Shown: positions 27,901-42,900 of the stretch, in pieces | How the letters are laid out: every line of letters begins with the position of its first letter | Numbering within the stretch: position 1 is the first letter of the stretch | Source of the DNA: Panorpa germanica | Taxonomy: Eukaryota > Arthropoda > Insecta > Mecoptera > Panorpidae | Direction: 5' to 3' | DNA length: 64,000 nucleotides | Assembly (NCBI GenBank): GCA_963678705.1 | Contig: OY783221.1 | Coordinates: 9,176,001 to 9,240,000 of the forward strand | The notes under the pieces: model-generated | Seen by the model: the letters and a program-made list of their open reading frames with translations, nothing else | Told to the model about the DNA's origin: nothing | The model's database searches: none | Translations under genes and position numbers: made by a program

Positions 27901-30900
27901 GAAAAAAATTATCAGTAGATTTTATCAGTAGCTTTCGTAAATTTTTGTCAATCTCTACATCTGGCAATACTGTTACTTTAACTACAAATGAAACATACCT
28001 AGCGTATTTGATACATATAGCAAATTTTTGAATTTTTTTTAGTATAATTTTTTTTAAATTGTATTTAAGTAGGTAAAGGGTAGGTTCAATCCCATTATAA
28101 AAATAGTTTATACCTGGTCAGCTTAGTTACCCGATACCTGGTGTTAGGGATTGTCAAAATATTTTTGAAATTATTTTTCGACTTTTGCCAACACCTTTTG
28201 CCAATAATGAAATAAAAACAACATTTTTTTGACACTTTTTCAGTCCCAGGTAAACCCGTATAAAGGTAAAATTGTCCAAAATATGTATTTTTGTATCCGC
28301 AAGTTACCAAACCTAATAATAAGTTTAATAATCATTTAGTTATTTTCTATTAAATATGTATAATATTTGGTCAAATACTGTATTCCGTGTAAATAGGTAC
28401 CAGCTTTAATTTATTGCATTATGGAGTCTCTTTGACATCATATTGGAAATGCGTAAGATTTTTTTGTCATGAAAGAGTTCATTTATAGTTCAGTTTCTCA
28501 CAATCGTTCATATGAAATGTCTGTTTTATCGGCTACAGATGACGGAACCACTCCACCTGTCGGAATACAAATGAAGATAAAGTTGATGCGAACTATAATT
28601 GAAGTGAAATAGTGATGGAAACTTCACAAAACAAGACACTTCACCAAATTGCAGTTATTTAGGAATCTGTTTTTAATTTTATTTATGATTTCTTGGGCAT
28701 CCTAGGCACGTAGCCGTATCGCACATAATAATGTTCTGTTTTTTTAACTTTATATTCCGATCACGCCATTGTACTTATGAATGGGCACACATTAATCAAT
28801 TAAATAGAGGCATTGAAAGATTTAAGTTAATTATTATACAAAATACAATCGACTGGGATAATTTCTGTAACCAAGTAGAAGCAGTTTTATTAGTAAACCA
28901 AAATCAGTCCATGGCTACGCTTGAAAATAAGTATAGTTATTTAATTGAGTCAATTGAATCTGCAGCTAAAATTATTGCAAACAATAAAATCTCAAAATAT
29001 CCCCAAATTCTTGGTGGGATGATGAATGTAAAGAGCCTGTGAAAACAGAAAAAAAGCCTATAGAAGATACCACCGAAATAGTTTTGAAACAAATAAAGTA
29101 GCCTTAAAAAAATAGAATTTGAAACGACCAAGTTACTAAAGTTCAAGAAAAGACAAGCTTGAAGAAACATTGCCCAAGAGGTTATCTTTGTTATATAAAG
29201 GAAAAAAGAATCCTATTTGAAATATTCATATTTTAACCACCAAATAATGATTTAAATACATTATCGTTTTCGCTATATATAATATACTCGTATACGAATA
29301 TATATTTATTTATGTACTATATATGCAAGTCAGACAGTACAAAACAAAAGCAGTTGGATTCATTACAGACCAGAACAATAGAAACTAAATCATAAATGTA
29401 CATTCAATTTGATTGAAACTGATTTCATAACAATAGTCTCCGGTATTTCACTCCAGCTAAACAACAGGAGAATCAGGGTACATTCACACTGCAACAAACT
29501 ACTTTGACGTAGACTTTTTCTGTATTGTGTATTCGAGTTGTTTTGTATTTGTATATTTTATCGTGAGATGAAGTTTCTACTTTGTTTCTACTATCAATAC
29601 ACCACTGTTGTGATATAATCTTCAGTTCATACTTCAAAATTCTTAACCCAGGACAACACTCTACATTAACTTAGGTCTTGTAATTACTCTACTGTCTTAT
29701 TTGTTCAAGATTTATATCTCATGTTACAAACACACTGATACAAAAATTTAATATTTAACTACCCAGTAAACATTTTGGAGTAAATTCTACTTAATTTCTA
29801 TTACGTATCATGAATTTTTTGTCTGGAACGTGTTCGTTTTCTATTCAGTCGTTCAAAGGAAAGGTCCTTTTTATGAGCTACAGACATCGCAACGACGGTT
29901 CACTGCTGAATTAAAAGCGGAGTAGGTTTATGATTTATGACCGGATAATAAAAATATACCCATGTGGGAAAGAAACAGAAATACTTAATGAATGATGTTG
30001 GAAAAAGAAAGAATATTATTATGAAAAACTAACACAAAATCTGTGACAGGTAGAGAACTTGTAAAGCGTTAGAATAGAATTGTACGAGTGACTCGAACTT
30101 CACCAAATAGGACACTTCACCAAATTGTTTACTGGGTATACAATATATATCAGTATAGTTTTTTCAAATCAATTGTTTTTTCTTTAAAGAAAAACAAATT
30201 CCATCCAACCAAGAATTTCACCCTAATCGTAACTCTAGGATCCAGATCATCCCCCATCATTATTTTTAAAGTTATTCATTTTCACTTCCATATTGGATGC
30301 ACGAACTACCCTCCACTCCAGCCGCAACCCTTGAAGAGTGGGGGTGAATGGGGATGTGTATTTCACATTTACGTTTACAACGGATTCAAATTCAGCTTTA
30401 GTTTCTACTGATACATCAGTTCGTTCTACTCAATCTTGTTCAGTTGTTGTCAGGTTTAACATACGACTATTGTTAACCATCAACGAAATAACAGCACAGA
30501 GTATTTGAGAAATTTAACACATGTATCCTGCATAATGCTAGAGCGGGACCTGGACCAGGACTGACACCAGGATAACCCCCTTTACTGAAACCCAATACAT
30601 GTCAAACTCGATTCTAAATAAATTTTAGAACAAGGTTAGTTTGGATAATTAAATTTCGTGTGGTAGTTTTTTTAATATCTGTTTGAATGCATCAACATTG
30701 ATCAGTTTTTAGAACGAAAAGAATATATATGTATATTTATAATTTATATTTACAATTTATACGTTAAAATGCAACTGTTAATAAGCTAGTTATACAATTA
30801 TTATGTAATTACTTAAAAAATATATAAATTGCGATTATTACTTGAAAATTTATATATTTTTTTATATTTTTCTGATTTCGGACCTGGGGCCCTATTCCTG

Positions 30901-33900
30901 AGTCTTGCGAGCAATGATCGTGATCGAACAGATATAATTTATATAAGTGAAACATTTTACGAATCACTTCTAAAAGAATATTTCTGAACTATAATAATAA
31001 TTAATAATAAAATTCAGGAACAGTACAGGACTCTTTTAAAAGTGATTCGTAAAATGTTTCACTCATATATAAGACTCAGGAATAGGGCCCAGGTACAAAA
31101 TCAGCAAAATATTAAAAACAAATAAATTTTCAAGTAATAATCGCTATTTATTTATTATTGAAACCACAGGTTTTGAAAAACCCTAGCTATAAACTACACA
31201 GTTTTATTTTTAAATTTTAAACGTTTTTACGACTTTAAAAGCGTCTAGTATTTTTTTTCAATAACACAGATGCTTGGTACTTATGGTTTATTAGATTAAA
31301 TCTGATCACATTTGACAAACCCCAAGAAATTAAACAATTAACATACCAACTTAAATTGGTGCACCGTTGGCATTTTTATACTGTCAAAAATTGTATTTTT
31401 ATAAAAATAGAAGTTAAAAATAAAGAATCACACTTTGTCTAAGACATGTATGGCTCAACATGTTCTAAATGGTGTCAACTATCATCCCCTTAAGGCTTTG
31501 CACACTGGTTACAAACACCCTGTATTTGTTTTAATAAACACCAAGGTTTATGTTTTTCCGCTAACTTGGAAAAATGGTCCAACTTCCTGGCGCAACAGCG
31601 CGCTTGTTAATGAATTTAGAGATAAGTTTTAAAGTTTTCGCAATGGCTTATAAATTGGTAAACTTAGTGTTGCACTGCTGGCCTCAATATGTAGAGTCTT
31701 TCAACAAGAGCGGTCATTTTTAATCGCAAGATATCTGTGATATTTGGCAGGTATTGTGTTTCATAAGTAACCTCAGAGTTTATAATTTGGATTAAATTCA
31801 AAATATCACCACTTTTCACGGAAATATTGCGTTTTTGTATTGATTATTTCTATATATCACATGGGCAAAAAAAATTTGTTTCATCAAGACAACGCACCGT
31901 GTCACAAGTCAATCAAAACAATGGCAAGGCTACATGAATTGAACTTCGAATTGCTCCCACATCCACCGTATTCGCCAGATTTGGCTCCCAGCGACTACTG
32001 CCTGTTCGCAGACCTGAAAAAAATGCTCGCCGGTAAGAAATTTCGCACGAATGAAGAGGTTATCGCTGAAACTGAGGCCTATTTTGAGGCAAAAGATAAA
32101 TCGTTCTACAAAAGTGGTATTGAAATGTTAGAGCGGCGCTGGAATGATTGCGTTGCTCTTGATGGAGATTACGTTGATGAATAAAGCTAATTTTGAACCA
32201 AAAAAACTGTGTTTTCTTTGTTAGGCCCGGGACTTTTCAGCCAATATGTTATATACCCTTTGAGCGGTAAATTTTACATAAGTACTGTTTTGGTATATGT
32301 ATTAATTTACGTAATAATTCATCTAGCGTAGTAGCTGTCATAACATTTGTTATGTAATAATTAATTTGTTTATTATGTGCTTGCATTGGTTGTCTCTGCT
32401 GCACTGCACTGCATATCCCATTCAAACTTGTTCTCTAACCACATAAAATTAATTATAAACATAAATTGCAAATGCATCCACCCGAATATTATATATATTG
32501 CACCTCCTCTACTCTTGTTAATAATTATTTTTGATAATGATAAAACTCTTTTATAATAACACGTATATAAGCACAACAAAATATATACTACATATAATAC
32601 ATAATAAAAGTTTTTCCATTGTATAAATTGAAAAATGTAAATAATGAAAAATATTATATCAAAACTCTAAAGTATACAATATAGAAAAATTGTTAGAGGT
32701 AAATAAAATTGAAGTTTTATTTTATATTTTGTTGTGCAAATATAGCAAAACATACTCCAGTCGTATGAGTGAGTATGGTAAAGAAACTAGTGTTGTGTAT
32801 ATGCTCGTAAACATCGATTCTTTATATCGACAACTTATTATCTATTTATTATTTCTTGTATATGGACATATATATGTAAGGCACGCACTGGATATCAGAT
32901 TATGTTTGTTTACAGCACAATTTGTAAAGTTCAAACAAACATCTTTTTGTTTATCTTTTATTTAGTAATTAAGCTCACTCCCTAAAGACAGTTACGTATA
33001 TTTAAGTTTAATATTACATAAAAATGTTAACTGTTCACATAGCATTTTTGTATTAATATCAGGGCTTGGGCATGTGAGAGATGCAGTTGTATCTGACATC
33101 ATTATAAATGTAGATCCAAACTGTAATTTAATTCCACTGTAGACTATTTTAATGTAGAACGAGAGCGCCAAATCATTTCGCATCTTCTATAAACTTATAT
33201 CAGTGCAGGATTTTTAAGATCTTTTAAATTTATTGAATGGCAATGTTCTATAATTCTTTTAAACCTGGGTAAATAACAACCCAGTAAACATTTTGGAGTC
33301 ACTTTGACATCATATTTGAAGATGCGCCATTATTTTTTTGTCATAAAAGAGTTCATTTATAGTTCAGTTTCTCACATTTTTTCATATAAAATGTCTACTT
33401 TATCGGCTACAGAAGGCGAAATTACTCCACCTGTTAGAATACAAATGAAGATAAAGTTGATGCGAACTATAATTGAAGTGAAATAGTGATAGAAACGTCA
33501 CTAAATGGGGCACTTCACCAAATTGTTTACTGGGAAAACGTGGCAATAGGTAAAAAGTATACATACAATAATACATTAATTTACGTTTAGTGTTTTAATT
33601 GTTATATCCTATTTTTTATATTACATATTTTACTTTAATAAAACTAAAAGTTTAAAAACATTATAAAGATATCTATTTTTATATACTGGAAGAGATAGCT
33701 GTTTATAATTGGAAATAGTTTGATCAAAATCTATGGCCTTAGCAATTTTGCATATTTATAAGTCTCAGTATAATCATAATTACAGCATATCTCATCATAG
33801 TCTCAGCATAATCACAAAATATCGATTTGTAATTGTACTTATCACAAATCATCGATGTTTTCGATATATCTATGGAACACACTAATCCGGATAAAGTAAC

Positions 33901-36900
33901 TGAACGTGTTGTAAACAGAAGATATTTTTATTTCTATTTCTATTCCAATTTGCAACTAACTAATGCGACCGTTCTAGCGAGGGTAACTCATATTTGTTCC
34001 GTCATACGATTTCCGCACAACATAAAGTAACGCTCGAAATAAAATTATGATGTTGTTTGTTTATTTTATGAGCTTGAAACTTTTAAAATAAAGACAACGA
34101 CAACTTATGCAACACTAGAATTCAAATACGAGATTTACTTGTTAAATAAAGATTTCTGTGTTATATATTCGACAACATCACACGTAACATTGTTATGTAT
34201 ATTTTACATAAAACATATTACAAATTACGTAGAAATATTTATATAAAATATTTGGTTATAAGTATACGACATTAGAACTTTTACCATTACTTTTTATCAT
34301 TAAATATTAGTAAAATATTGGTATGCATTTTTATACATAATTTAAAAAAAAAAATTATTTGGGTTTGGCTTGTTCGATACGATTTGTAAGATCTGATTGG
34401 AAACAATAATCTGACAGTATGGTCTTCCCTTGTACATTCCGTCTTCCGTCTCACATTTTAGTATTTTTACCTACGATAAGCGGAGAGCTTTTCTGAATCT
34501 TAGCTGAGATTTTAAATATTGAGTTTTCCCATCCGTGATTTTCCAAGATATTTTTCCATTCACAGTTTTCTTCTATTACAATGTATATTAATATTAAATG
34601 CTTAATCTCGTTAAAGATTAGCTTATAATTTTAGTTATATATTTAAAATTATAAAGAGAAAATTACTTCCGCAAGAAACAAATTATGAAAAGGGGGAAAA
34701 ACTTGCTACAAAAAAACATGTCACTGTATAGTTGAAAAGCACTTTAAGTATTATAACCCCGAAGCTATGTGACAGGGAGGGGAGTGAGGGGGTTGGTTAA
34801 TAAACGATGGTGTTAGGTTCATAGTCAAAGAGTAAAAGATTGAGAAAACGGGAGTGGGGTGGTTATTCATGGGTAGTAATATTACATTTTAATTGCACTT
34901 GTGTAATATTTTCATATAGAAAATGTCTTTTTATACCGAAATGCTGACATTAAACAAAAATTATAAAACGTGTCTAAGAGGATTCAATTTTAAAGTGACA
35001 CGTGTTGGAAAAAAGGGACTTTAAATTGTTTAAAAGATAAATGGGTAGTTGAGCGACGTGTAAGTGAAGACTTGGATAATGTTGCTTCTGCGTCACTATT
35101 TATTTCTAAACAATGGCCATAGTCGAAGAATATTACCCGTAGTGGGAGAAGCATGCTGAGGCACAGCGAGGGTCATGCTTTAGTTCTATTGTTCTGTTCT
35201 ATGTTCTATTCACCATGACAAATATTTAAAAAAATATATGACGTCACTGTTAAAAATGTTCTTCATTTTAATACAAATTTAATGGACAAATGCGTATTAA
35301 AATAAAGAACTGGTTATTAATTTTTTTTAAGATAAATTTAGGTCTGGATTTGTAAAAGAAATGCATTGTATAATGTATATCTTATGAAAATTTATATATC
35401 TGGATCTGAATTTTTTTTAATACTTGGTTTCTAAAATATGCTTTAGAACCTGTTCTAAAAACTATACAGTTTTTTTAAGAGTTTAGCTTATGGTTAATTA
35501 ACTAAAATTGTAATCTACTCTCTCTTAACTATAAGAATATCATGACTTCATAACTGTACTGTGAAAAATATAAAAGTAAAAACTGCTATTTGAAGTACTT
35601 CTTGGGTACAAAAATTCCTATAGAGTCAAATCAAAATTACTATATATAAGACACAGTCTTATATAGTAATAGTAAGTAAGACTTGCAATCAAATTTAATT
35701 GGTTATGCGCTAACATCATCATAAATATGAAAATATGATTTCAAAGAAAAATACGAAAAATAGCAATGAAAAAAACAGCTTTATAAAAGAGAGAGAGATA
35801 TGATTGAAACAATAGAATTTGTAGAACTAGGAGGACTTAATTAGCAGATGAACGAAATATACATTTTAAAAGAAGTAAGAAATGCAATGGGAGACATCGC
35901 AGTGTAGATGATTCCTGTATCAGATCGTAATGCGGTTGTTGTTAAAATGAAAATAAATGATGAAAATGGATGATGAGGTTGTTAGGAAGCAACGAAGAGT
36001 TTGGAATAGAATGAGAAAAACTGAGAAATAAGAAAATTATGAATTTTAAAAATTATGTATTATGAAAGCTTTGTAATTTAAGCGCTAATAACTATCAAAA
36101 AGTTGATGCACTCAAAATAAATTCAAAAAAAGTAGTTCTGTGTATTCCACACAGTGTAGCATTTACCCCGGAAACAGGAGAATTCCCACTAAAATAATTA
36201 GTATGAGTTTTAAATATAGGTTAGAAAAATTCCATTGATTACTTTACAGATAACGTCATATTGATTATAAATTAATTAATTGCATATTGATTAGCATTGT
36301 TAAAGTTTTATTGCCTTAATTATCACCTTGAAGCTGTAATTACTTCAGCAAACACTCATTTCTAGTGTAATAAACTATATGTGTTCCATGACATAAATAC
36401 TATAATTAAAATTACTGATAAACGTAATTACTTACCCTTCCCTTGTTCCACCTTCCCCCTTTTCCTATAATTTTCATGCATTTCTCAACAGGAAAACGTA
36501 CATACCTTTGTTAAACCTCGCCCAGTTTTCATATTTATTAGTTTCACTAAATTCATCGCCATAAATTATATTTGACCCCAATTGATGAACACCGGTTCAA
36601 TCATTACGTGGGATGAAATGACGTATATAAAAACATCGATGTATTGTGTTCAATATCGATGTTTTTATATACGGCTTAAGTATTTATTGCTTGGTACTTA
36701 CATCGATGGTTAAAACTCTGAGCACTATGTTATGATGCTTCTCCCATACCTCTCTCATCACCCTGACTTCATCCATCGCCTTTCACCGCCCCCTCGTCCT
36801 CGGAATACTTCATCCGGCACATATTAGCGATTGTAATTGCTTTTTCAATCGATATGCTCTCTGTCATTGAATAAGAAAAAACTTCAGAGAATTTTACTGA

Positions 36901-39900
36901 GCTTTATGGAAAAGCTTTTCACAGAAGAACTACATGTATGGAAAGCTCGTTAACTGTACGGGTTGCAGTTAAATATTTACTAAAGTACCTATTTTGTGGT
37001 TATTTCAATAGCTGCAAGCTATCAATTGTGACTTTAATATTGTACGGTGGAAAGTCAGTATTGTAGTTAAACATTTTACGTTTTTCGCCCCTTTTTATTA
37101 ATTCTACATAGTTTTTTTTATATATCTTTAAAAAAATATTATTTCGCTTATGCTCATTTTTATAAATCAAAATATTTTTGTAAAATTGTTATTTTGTAGA
37201 GAAATCTTTCTTTTAGTTTAGGCGTCCTCGAATTTTTCTTCTAGTTTTCTAAGTAGCTGTTATTTTGGAAAACCTTATGAAAATTTAAATTTATTTTTTA
37301 ATTATTTATATACATTGTTTTAATAATTTAGAGAAACCACTCTTCGTATATGTATCTTAATAACAAATATTTTTTTTTTATTTATTTATTTATTTGCTTT
37401 AACTTTTATTCGTCATAGCCACCATCAAACATTTTTTTTATACATATTTAACATAACATTTATAATTCTATTTTACAAATTTCTAAATATTTTAATAATC
37501 ACTAATTAATTTTGTATCACTTAACAAAAATTCAGTATTAACAGAAAAAGTTTTAATCACATCTAATATTTCACTATTGAATTTTGATCTTTCTAAACTA
37601 TAATTTATGCATTCAAATAAAATATGATCTAAAGTTACTTCTTCACCACATTGACATCTATCATCAGATTTAATATTAATTTTACACAGGTGAGCTGGAC
37701 TTTTACAATGATTACTTTTGATTCTGATTATAGTTAATATAATTTTGCGGGACTCATTTCTGAACCATCTTTTCTTACTTAAATTTGGATGTAATATATA
37801 ATAATCTCTTCCTTTTAGCTGACTTTTGTTAATGAAATCTTGGTTTCCCAAATGCACTACTTATATATATGTTACTTATATGTTACTTATATGTTACATA
37901 TTGAGAATAAGCTATCCCCCAAAATTAAGGAACACAGATATTTTTCTTGCGTTTATGTAATGTTTTACTAATATATCAAATCTAGTAATATGTAATCTAA
38001 TACGGTTTAAATATAGATATATCGTTACTAATCAAACCTTAAAAAGGATTCTATAATCTTTGAATTATTTTTAATTTTAATTTATTGCAAAAAGGTATTA
38101 CATAACTCTTTAAGGAGGTCAGGACGTACCGTCAATATTACAAGTTTATCTCTCGCTAATACGAAATGCAAAATACGAAGTACATGAGGGACGAGCAAAT
38201 ATTGGGCCTGTACCTTTGAAAATGAATTTTTCAATTCCCTATTAAACTGCTTTTTGCTTGTTAAAATGATTTTTTTATGCATATAATAGTTTAATAAATG
38301 TTATATTTTATATAATATTTATTCCGATTTAAACATTATGATTTGTATGGAAAATGACTATTTTTAATCATGTATAAGAAGAAAACTATTAACCCTAGGT
38401 CTCTAAAATTTTAAAACAGCATGTATTTTAACTATTTGTATCGACCCTCCAAATTTTACAACGTTTTCATCATTTACGTTAACGTCCTATACCTCCTTAA
38501 CTTCGTTGACATCTCTATTGACAAATCCAAATGATTATCATATAGTACCAACTTTCAAACGATATGTGTCAAAATTTCATAATATTCCGACCATTTCTGT
38601 ACGAGTTACAATGGATTTAGTGAAGACACTTTCATAATTTTCAAAACAATAGAAATATATGAATTTCGTTTTTTGGTAAAGCATTGCTTTTTAATGGGAA
38701 AAAGTAACGTTTGACCGAAGCAATGGCTTGGCAAGTATTATTCAGACTTGGTCAGTAAAATAAGCCACAACAAGTTGTATTTCAGTTACATTATTTACGT
38801 AATTTGTAACTTTGTAGTTATGTTAGATAAACCGTAATTACACATAACTGTTTTCTCGAAAAATATATATTATTCATTGTCCCATATATAAAGGTAATCC
38901 CTCGGTGTTATATTCTGGTATAGTATTCTTACGATGCAGTACTATTATATCTCCGGGCTAGATATTGCACCGATCAGCATTCACTTCACTTGCCAGGATA
39001 TAGCATGTAATCCACTAAGCCACTACTACCAACCACATGGTGCTGAATGCAACCACCCTCCTACAATTCCACCCACTTTCAACATCATAAATCGAGATCA
39101 TTCTATTTGGCTCATATAAAATGCACTATACTCGGGATTCACGGATTATTTCAAATGTTTGATGGATTTTAGAATTTGTAATTTTGTATCTGAACATCAG
39201 TTTTTTAGTAATTGTATTGTTAGTAATTTCAATGTGATTGCAGAAATCAAGTCCTAAATGGCGGAAACTATTTGAATCGGAGGAGCACATTGACTTAGCA
39301 CACATATTTTCTAATAAAAAAAGTATAGTACCGTACACACTGGTGCGACTTAAACATGCGACAACCATTATTTGTTGAAAGAAGTTGTCCACACTAGTAC
39401 GACATACAACTTAATACGTCGGAAGATTTTAAATTTCGAACGAATTTCTTCAACCTGCTTTAGAAAAAAAACATAATAAAACTCAGTTCTTTAACAATAC
39501 CCAGTAAACATTTTGGAGTCAATTCTACTTCATTTCTATTACTTATCATGAGTTTTTTGTCTGGAACGTGTTCGTTTTCTATTCAGTCGTTCATAGGAAA
39601 GACCCTTTTTATGAGCTACAGACATCGCAACGACGGCTCACTGCTGAATTAAAAGCGACTCCGGTTTATGATTTATGACCGGAGTTATAAACTTGACACT
39701 AGTTGAAGGCCTGTTGTCTTCGTCAGGAATGGCAGGAGTATAAAACTTAATGGAATTCTACTTTTTAGAGTCTGCAAAATATAAATATTTAAATGAAGAA
39801 ATAAATAGATGTAATCTTTAGTACGGATCGTTATTTTTTTAATGAATATTATTCATCTTCAACAATACTCGTTATATTAGTTTTTTACATTGTTTTGGTG

Positions 39901-42900
39901 ATTCAAAAATCCACGATCGGCAGGTCTGCGTTAGGTTTGAAACCTCTGTCTTACCATCGCTGCTTTGAGTATTCGTTTAAACACATTATATTCGGGGATT
40001 GAGGGAGACAGCGTGTGCCTATTACCATTAAAGAAATATTTGTTGAAAAAGGATAGCATATACTGTAAACATACTGTACTGAACGAAATACTATACAAGT
40101 ATACAAGTGTAACGGTGAAAAATATATTTTACTTGTCTAACCGCATCTCGTTTCTCTCTCATTTTGGAATGAAAATGAACTAAAAAAATATATATCCAAG
40201 TGTGAAAGAAACAACTGCTACTTAATGAATGATGTTGGAAAAAGAAAGAATATTATTATTACAAAATCTGTGATAGGTAGAGAATCAATTTGAACTAAAG
40301 GCGACTTTTGTGTACCAATTTTGAACTATTAACGAACTTGCTAAGACTACATATATCAGATTTTATTTCACAAAATCTTGACAGGTAGGGAATAAATTTG
40401 AACTAAAATTGGTTTCTGTGTTGTTGCTTCGAACTTGTAAAGCGTTAGAATTGAATTGTACGAGTGACTCGAACGTCACTAAATAGGGCACTTCACCAAA
40501 TTGGTTACTGGGTAGACAACGGTCTACAGTCACACACTTCAATAGTATGATATACTTGCTCCCAAAAATAAATACCACTTTTTATGTCTAATAAAACTTT
40601 TGATTTGCGTTAAGATAATTAACAAATTTCATATATAAACCACTGTATGTTGACTTACATTTTACAACCTACATCTGTAATAAAAATATTTAAACCACAT
40701 GCTACTGTTACTTAAAACAAGAGAGAGGGTGTAGAAAAAGGGGTTGTTAGTTGAATTCTGTACTAGAACACGGCTTATCTATTTATTGTTCATGATCATC
40801 ACAGTGGAAAACATGTAATAACTACACCGTCGTAATTTCCATTTAACAAAGAGGGTGAGTGAGATGGGGATTGGGATAAGGGTAGGGAGTAGTTATCAAA
40901 ATATACTGTATATGTGTACACGGTTTGTTTAGGTTATACGAGTATTATGACGTGCTGGGTCCCGAACAAAGGTTAAAGATTATGTGGGTTTAATGTAATC
41001 GGACGGACATAATATAACTTTTTGTATTTCGATTATGTCCTCTTCAGGATGATACAGATGTGACTTCATTTAGTTTATTGAACTGAAATGTGTTATGTAT
41101 GATTGACGTTTTATGATGGGTTTACTTATTATTCTCAGAGTTTAAGGTAGTTCCAGAGCTAAACCACTTTTCAAATAGATTTTTTTAAATTTTTGTTTGT
41201 AGGATAAGAATAACGTTAACTATTATATCTCGAAGTTTCAGAATTTCAGAAGTTTAGAATTAGGCCGTCCGCACATTCGTCGACTGATTGCAAACGCGAG
41301 CCCCGAATCTGCCCGAACCGAATGAGAGTGGACTGACTTTGTTACGAATAAAACTAAACTGATTTGAAATTGGTTTTGAGCGACTGTGTTTCTAGGTCGC
41401 AGGCAATTACGTTGAATGCTTTTGATGGTCATGAGCAGAAATGTGCACAAATACTTTTCAAAAATATTTATATACATACGAGGCGTGTTTTTTAAGTAAG
41501 TACCGTTTTGGAATTAAAAAAAGACGTGCAAAGATATCGCAATAATTTTATTTTTACATGAAAGCCTGTACCTTAATCTACTTTTCTACATAATTTCCGT
41601 GAATATTGAGGCACTTGTCATAACGTGGCACCAGTTTTTGAATACCCTCCTCATAAAATTCTGCCGCCTGACTTGTTAACCACTGTATCACAACTGTTTT
41701 GACTTCGTTATCGTCTTGAAGACGCTGCGGCATTCTTTAAATGCTCTCACCCATTTCCTTACCATTCCATCACTCATCGGCGGGACCCACGATTGTCGGA
41801 GGCATCTTAAACACTCAGTAAACAACGTATACAATGAAGAATCAAACTGTAATGGCGTCAGTGCGTAGACAAGAGATGTAGGTAACCAGCGCGCATGCGC
41901 GGAACGCCGACCGTAGCGCTGCAAAGGCGGAAACGCAAAACGGTACTTGCTTAAAAAACATGCCTCGCACATACAGACAAATACCTCACAATACGACACA
42001 ATATAATCCCCTATTATGCTGTTGTTAAAAGTTCTATGGAGTCACAAAACACGGCTCGACATGGCTCGTTTTTCGTTTTCGTTGGAAACTTCGTTGCGCG
42101 TCTAGTTTGGAATCAGTCGACTCGTGTGAGAACGGCCTCAGAGATAATTCATATCACAGTTATCAACTTTTAGACTCACTCCCATTTGAAGCATGTTAAG
42201 CTTTCTGTCCGCCTAACTATTTCCTATTGTACACAAAAATATCTCGATAGAATTTTGAGAAAGAACAGTAAAGAAAAATGCTTATCACCGATTCGTATTT
42301 GAGATATAGTAGTTTTTAAGAGAGAATATAATTTTTTTTAAATTTCAACACGTTCTTTTCATTGTCAATGATGATCCAGCAACGCTGCACGCAAAATTAT
42401 TTTGATTAATGTAGAATAAAGAAAGAAAATTTTAAATTTTTTATGGTACTAATGTGTTTTCAACATTACATGTAATTTGCAAAGTTGGCAGGCAGGTCAC
42501 CGTAACAGAAAATATTTGATAGTATGTGTAGGTATTCGTATGCAGAGATTTTGAATTTCTGAAAGTAAATGTTCTATCTATAGGTACTATAATCAACAAT
42601 TAGTAAGCAACAAAACATTAGCCTAAAGTATCATTCCCACTGCTTTAATTTAATTTAAATTGTTTAGCATATGGCAATACGCGTAGTCGTTCACAGTACC
42701 ATTTTTAATTTAATTTATTTTTTACGTTTTGTTAGTTTTTTTTAGAACCTTACAAGGTCCAATATTTTAAATTAAAAATATCAAATTAAGAAAAACTGTA
42801 TTATATTATAACCTCCAAAATGTCAAAATGCAGTAGGATTTACTTTTAAAAGAAGTTTAATGTTAGTTTTTGAAAAATATAGAAGTGATTAAAAATAGCA

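Larger units (their letters stand above)
22427..28397. repeat. Tandem duplication unit 3 (about 5.97 kb)
   Basis: The third unit. Likeness to unit 2 ends near 28397 (after CCGTGTAAATAG), where unrelated DNA with a partial MITE-B follows. It carries a private DNA-transposon insertion at 26842-27316. Confidence 0.85.

Noticed and set aside
37492-37857. A host zinc-knuckle protein gene
   Set aside because: The same tail recurs with its 3' UTR at 58718-59340 and decayed at 46425-46640, the pattern of truncated LINEs.
39965-40183. 72-codon open frame within a long MITE-B
   Set aside because: It is part of the repeat body and is not open in the other long copies in the same form. No transposase motif.
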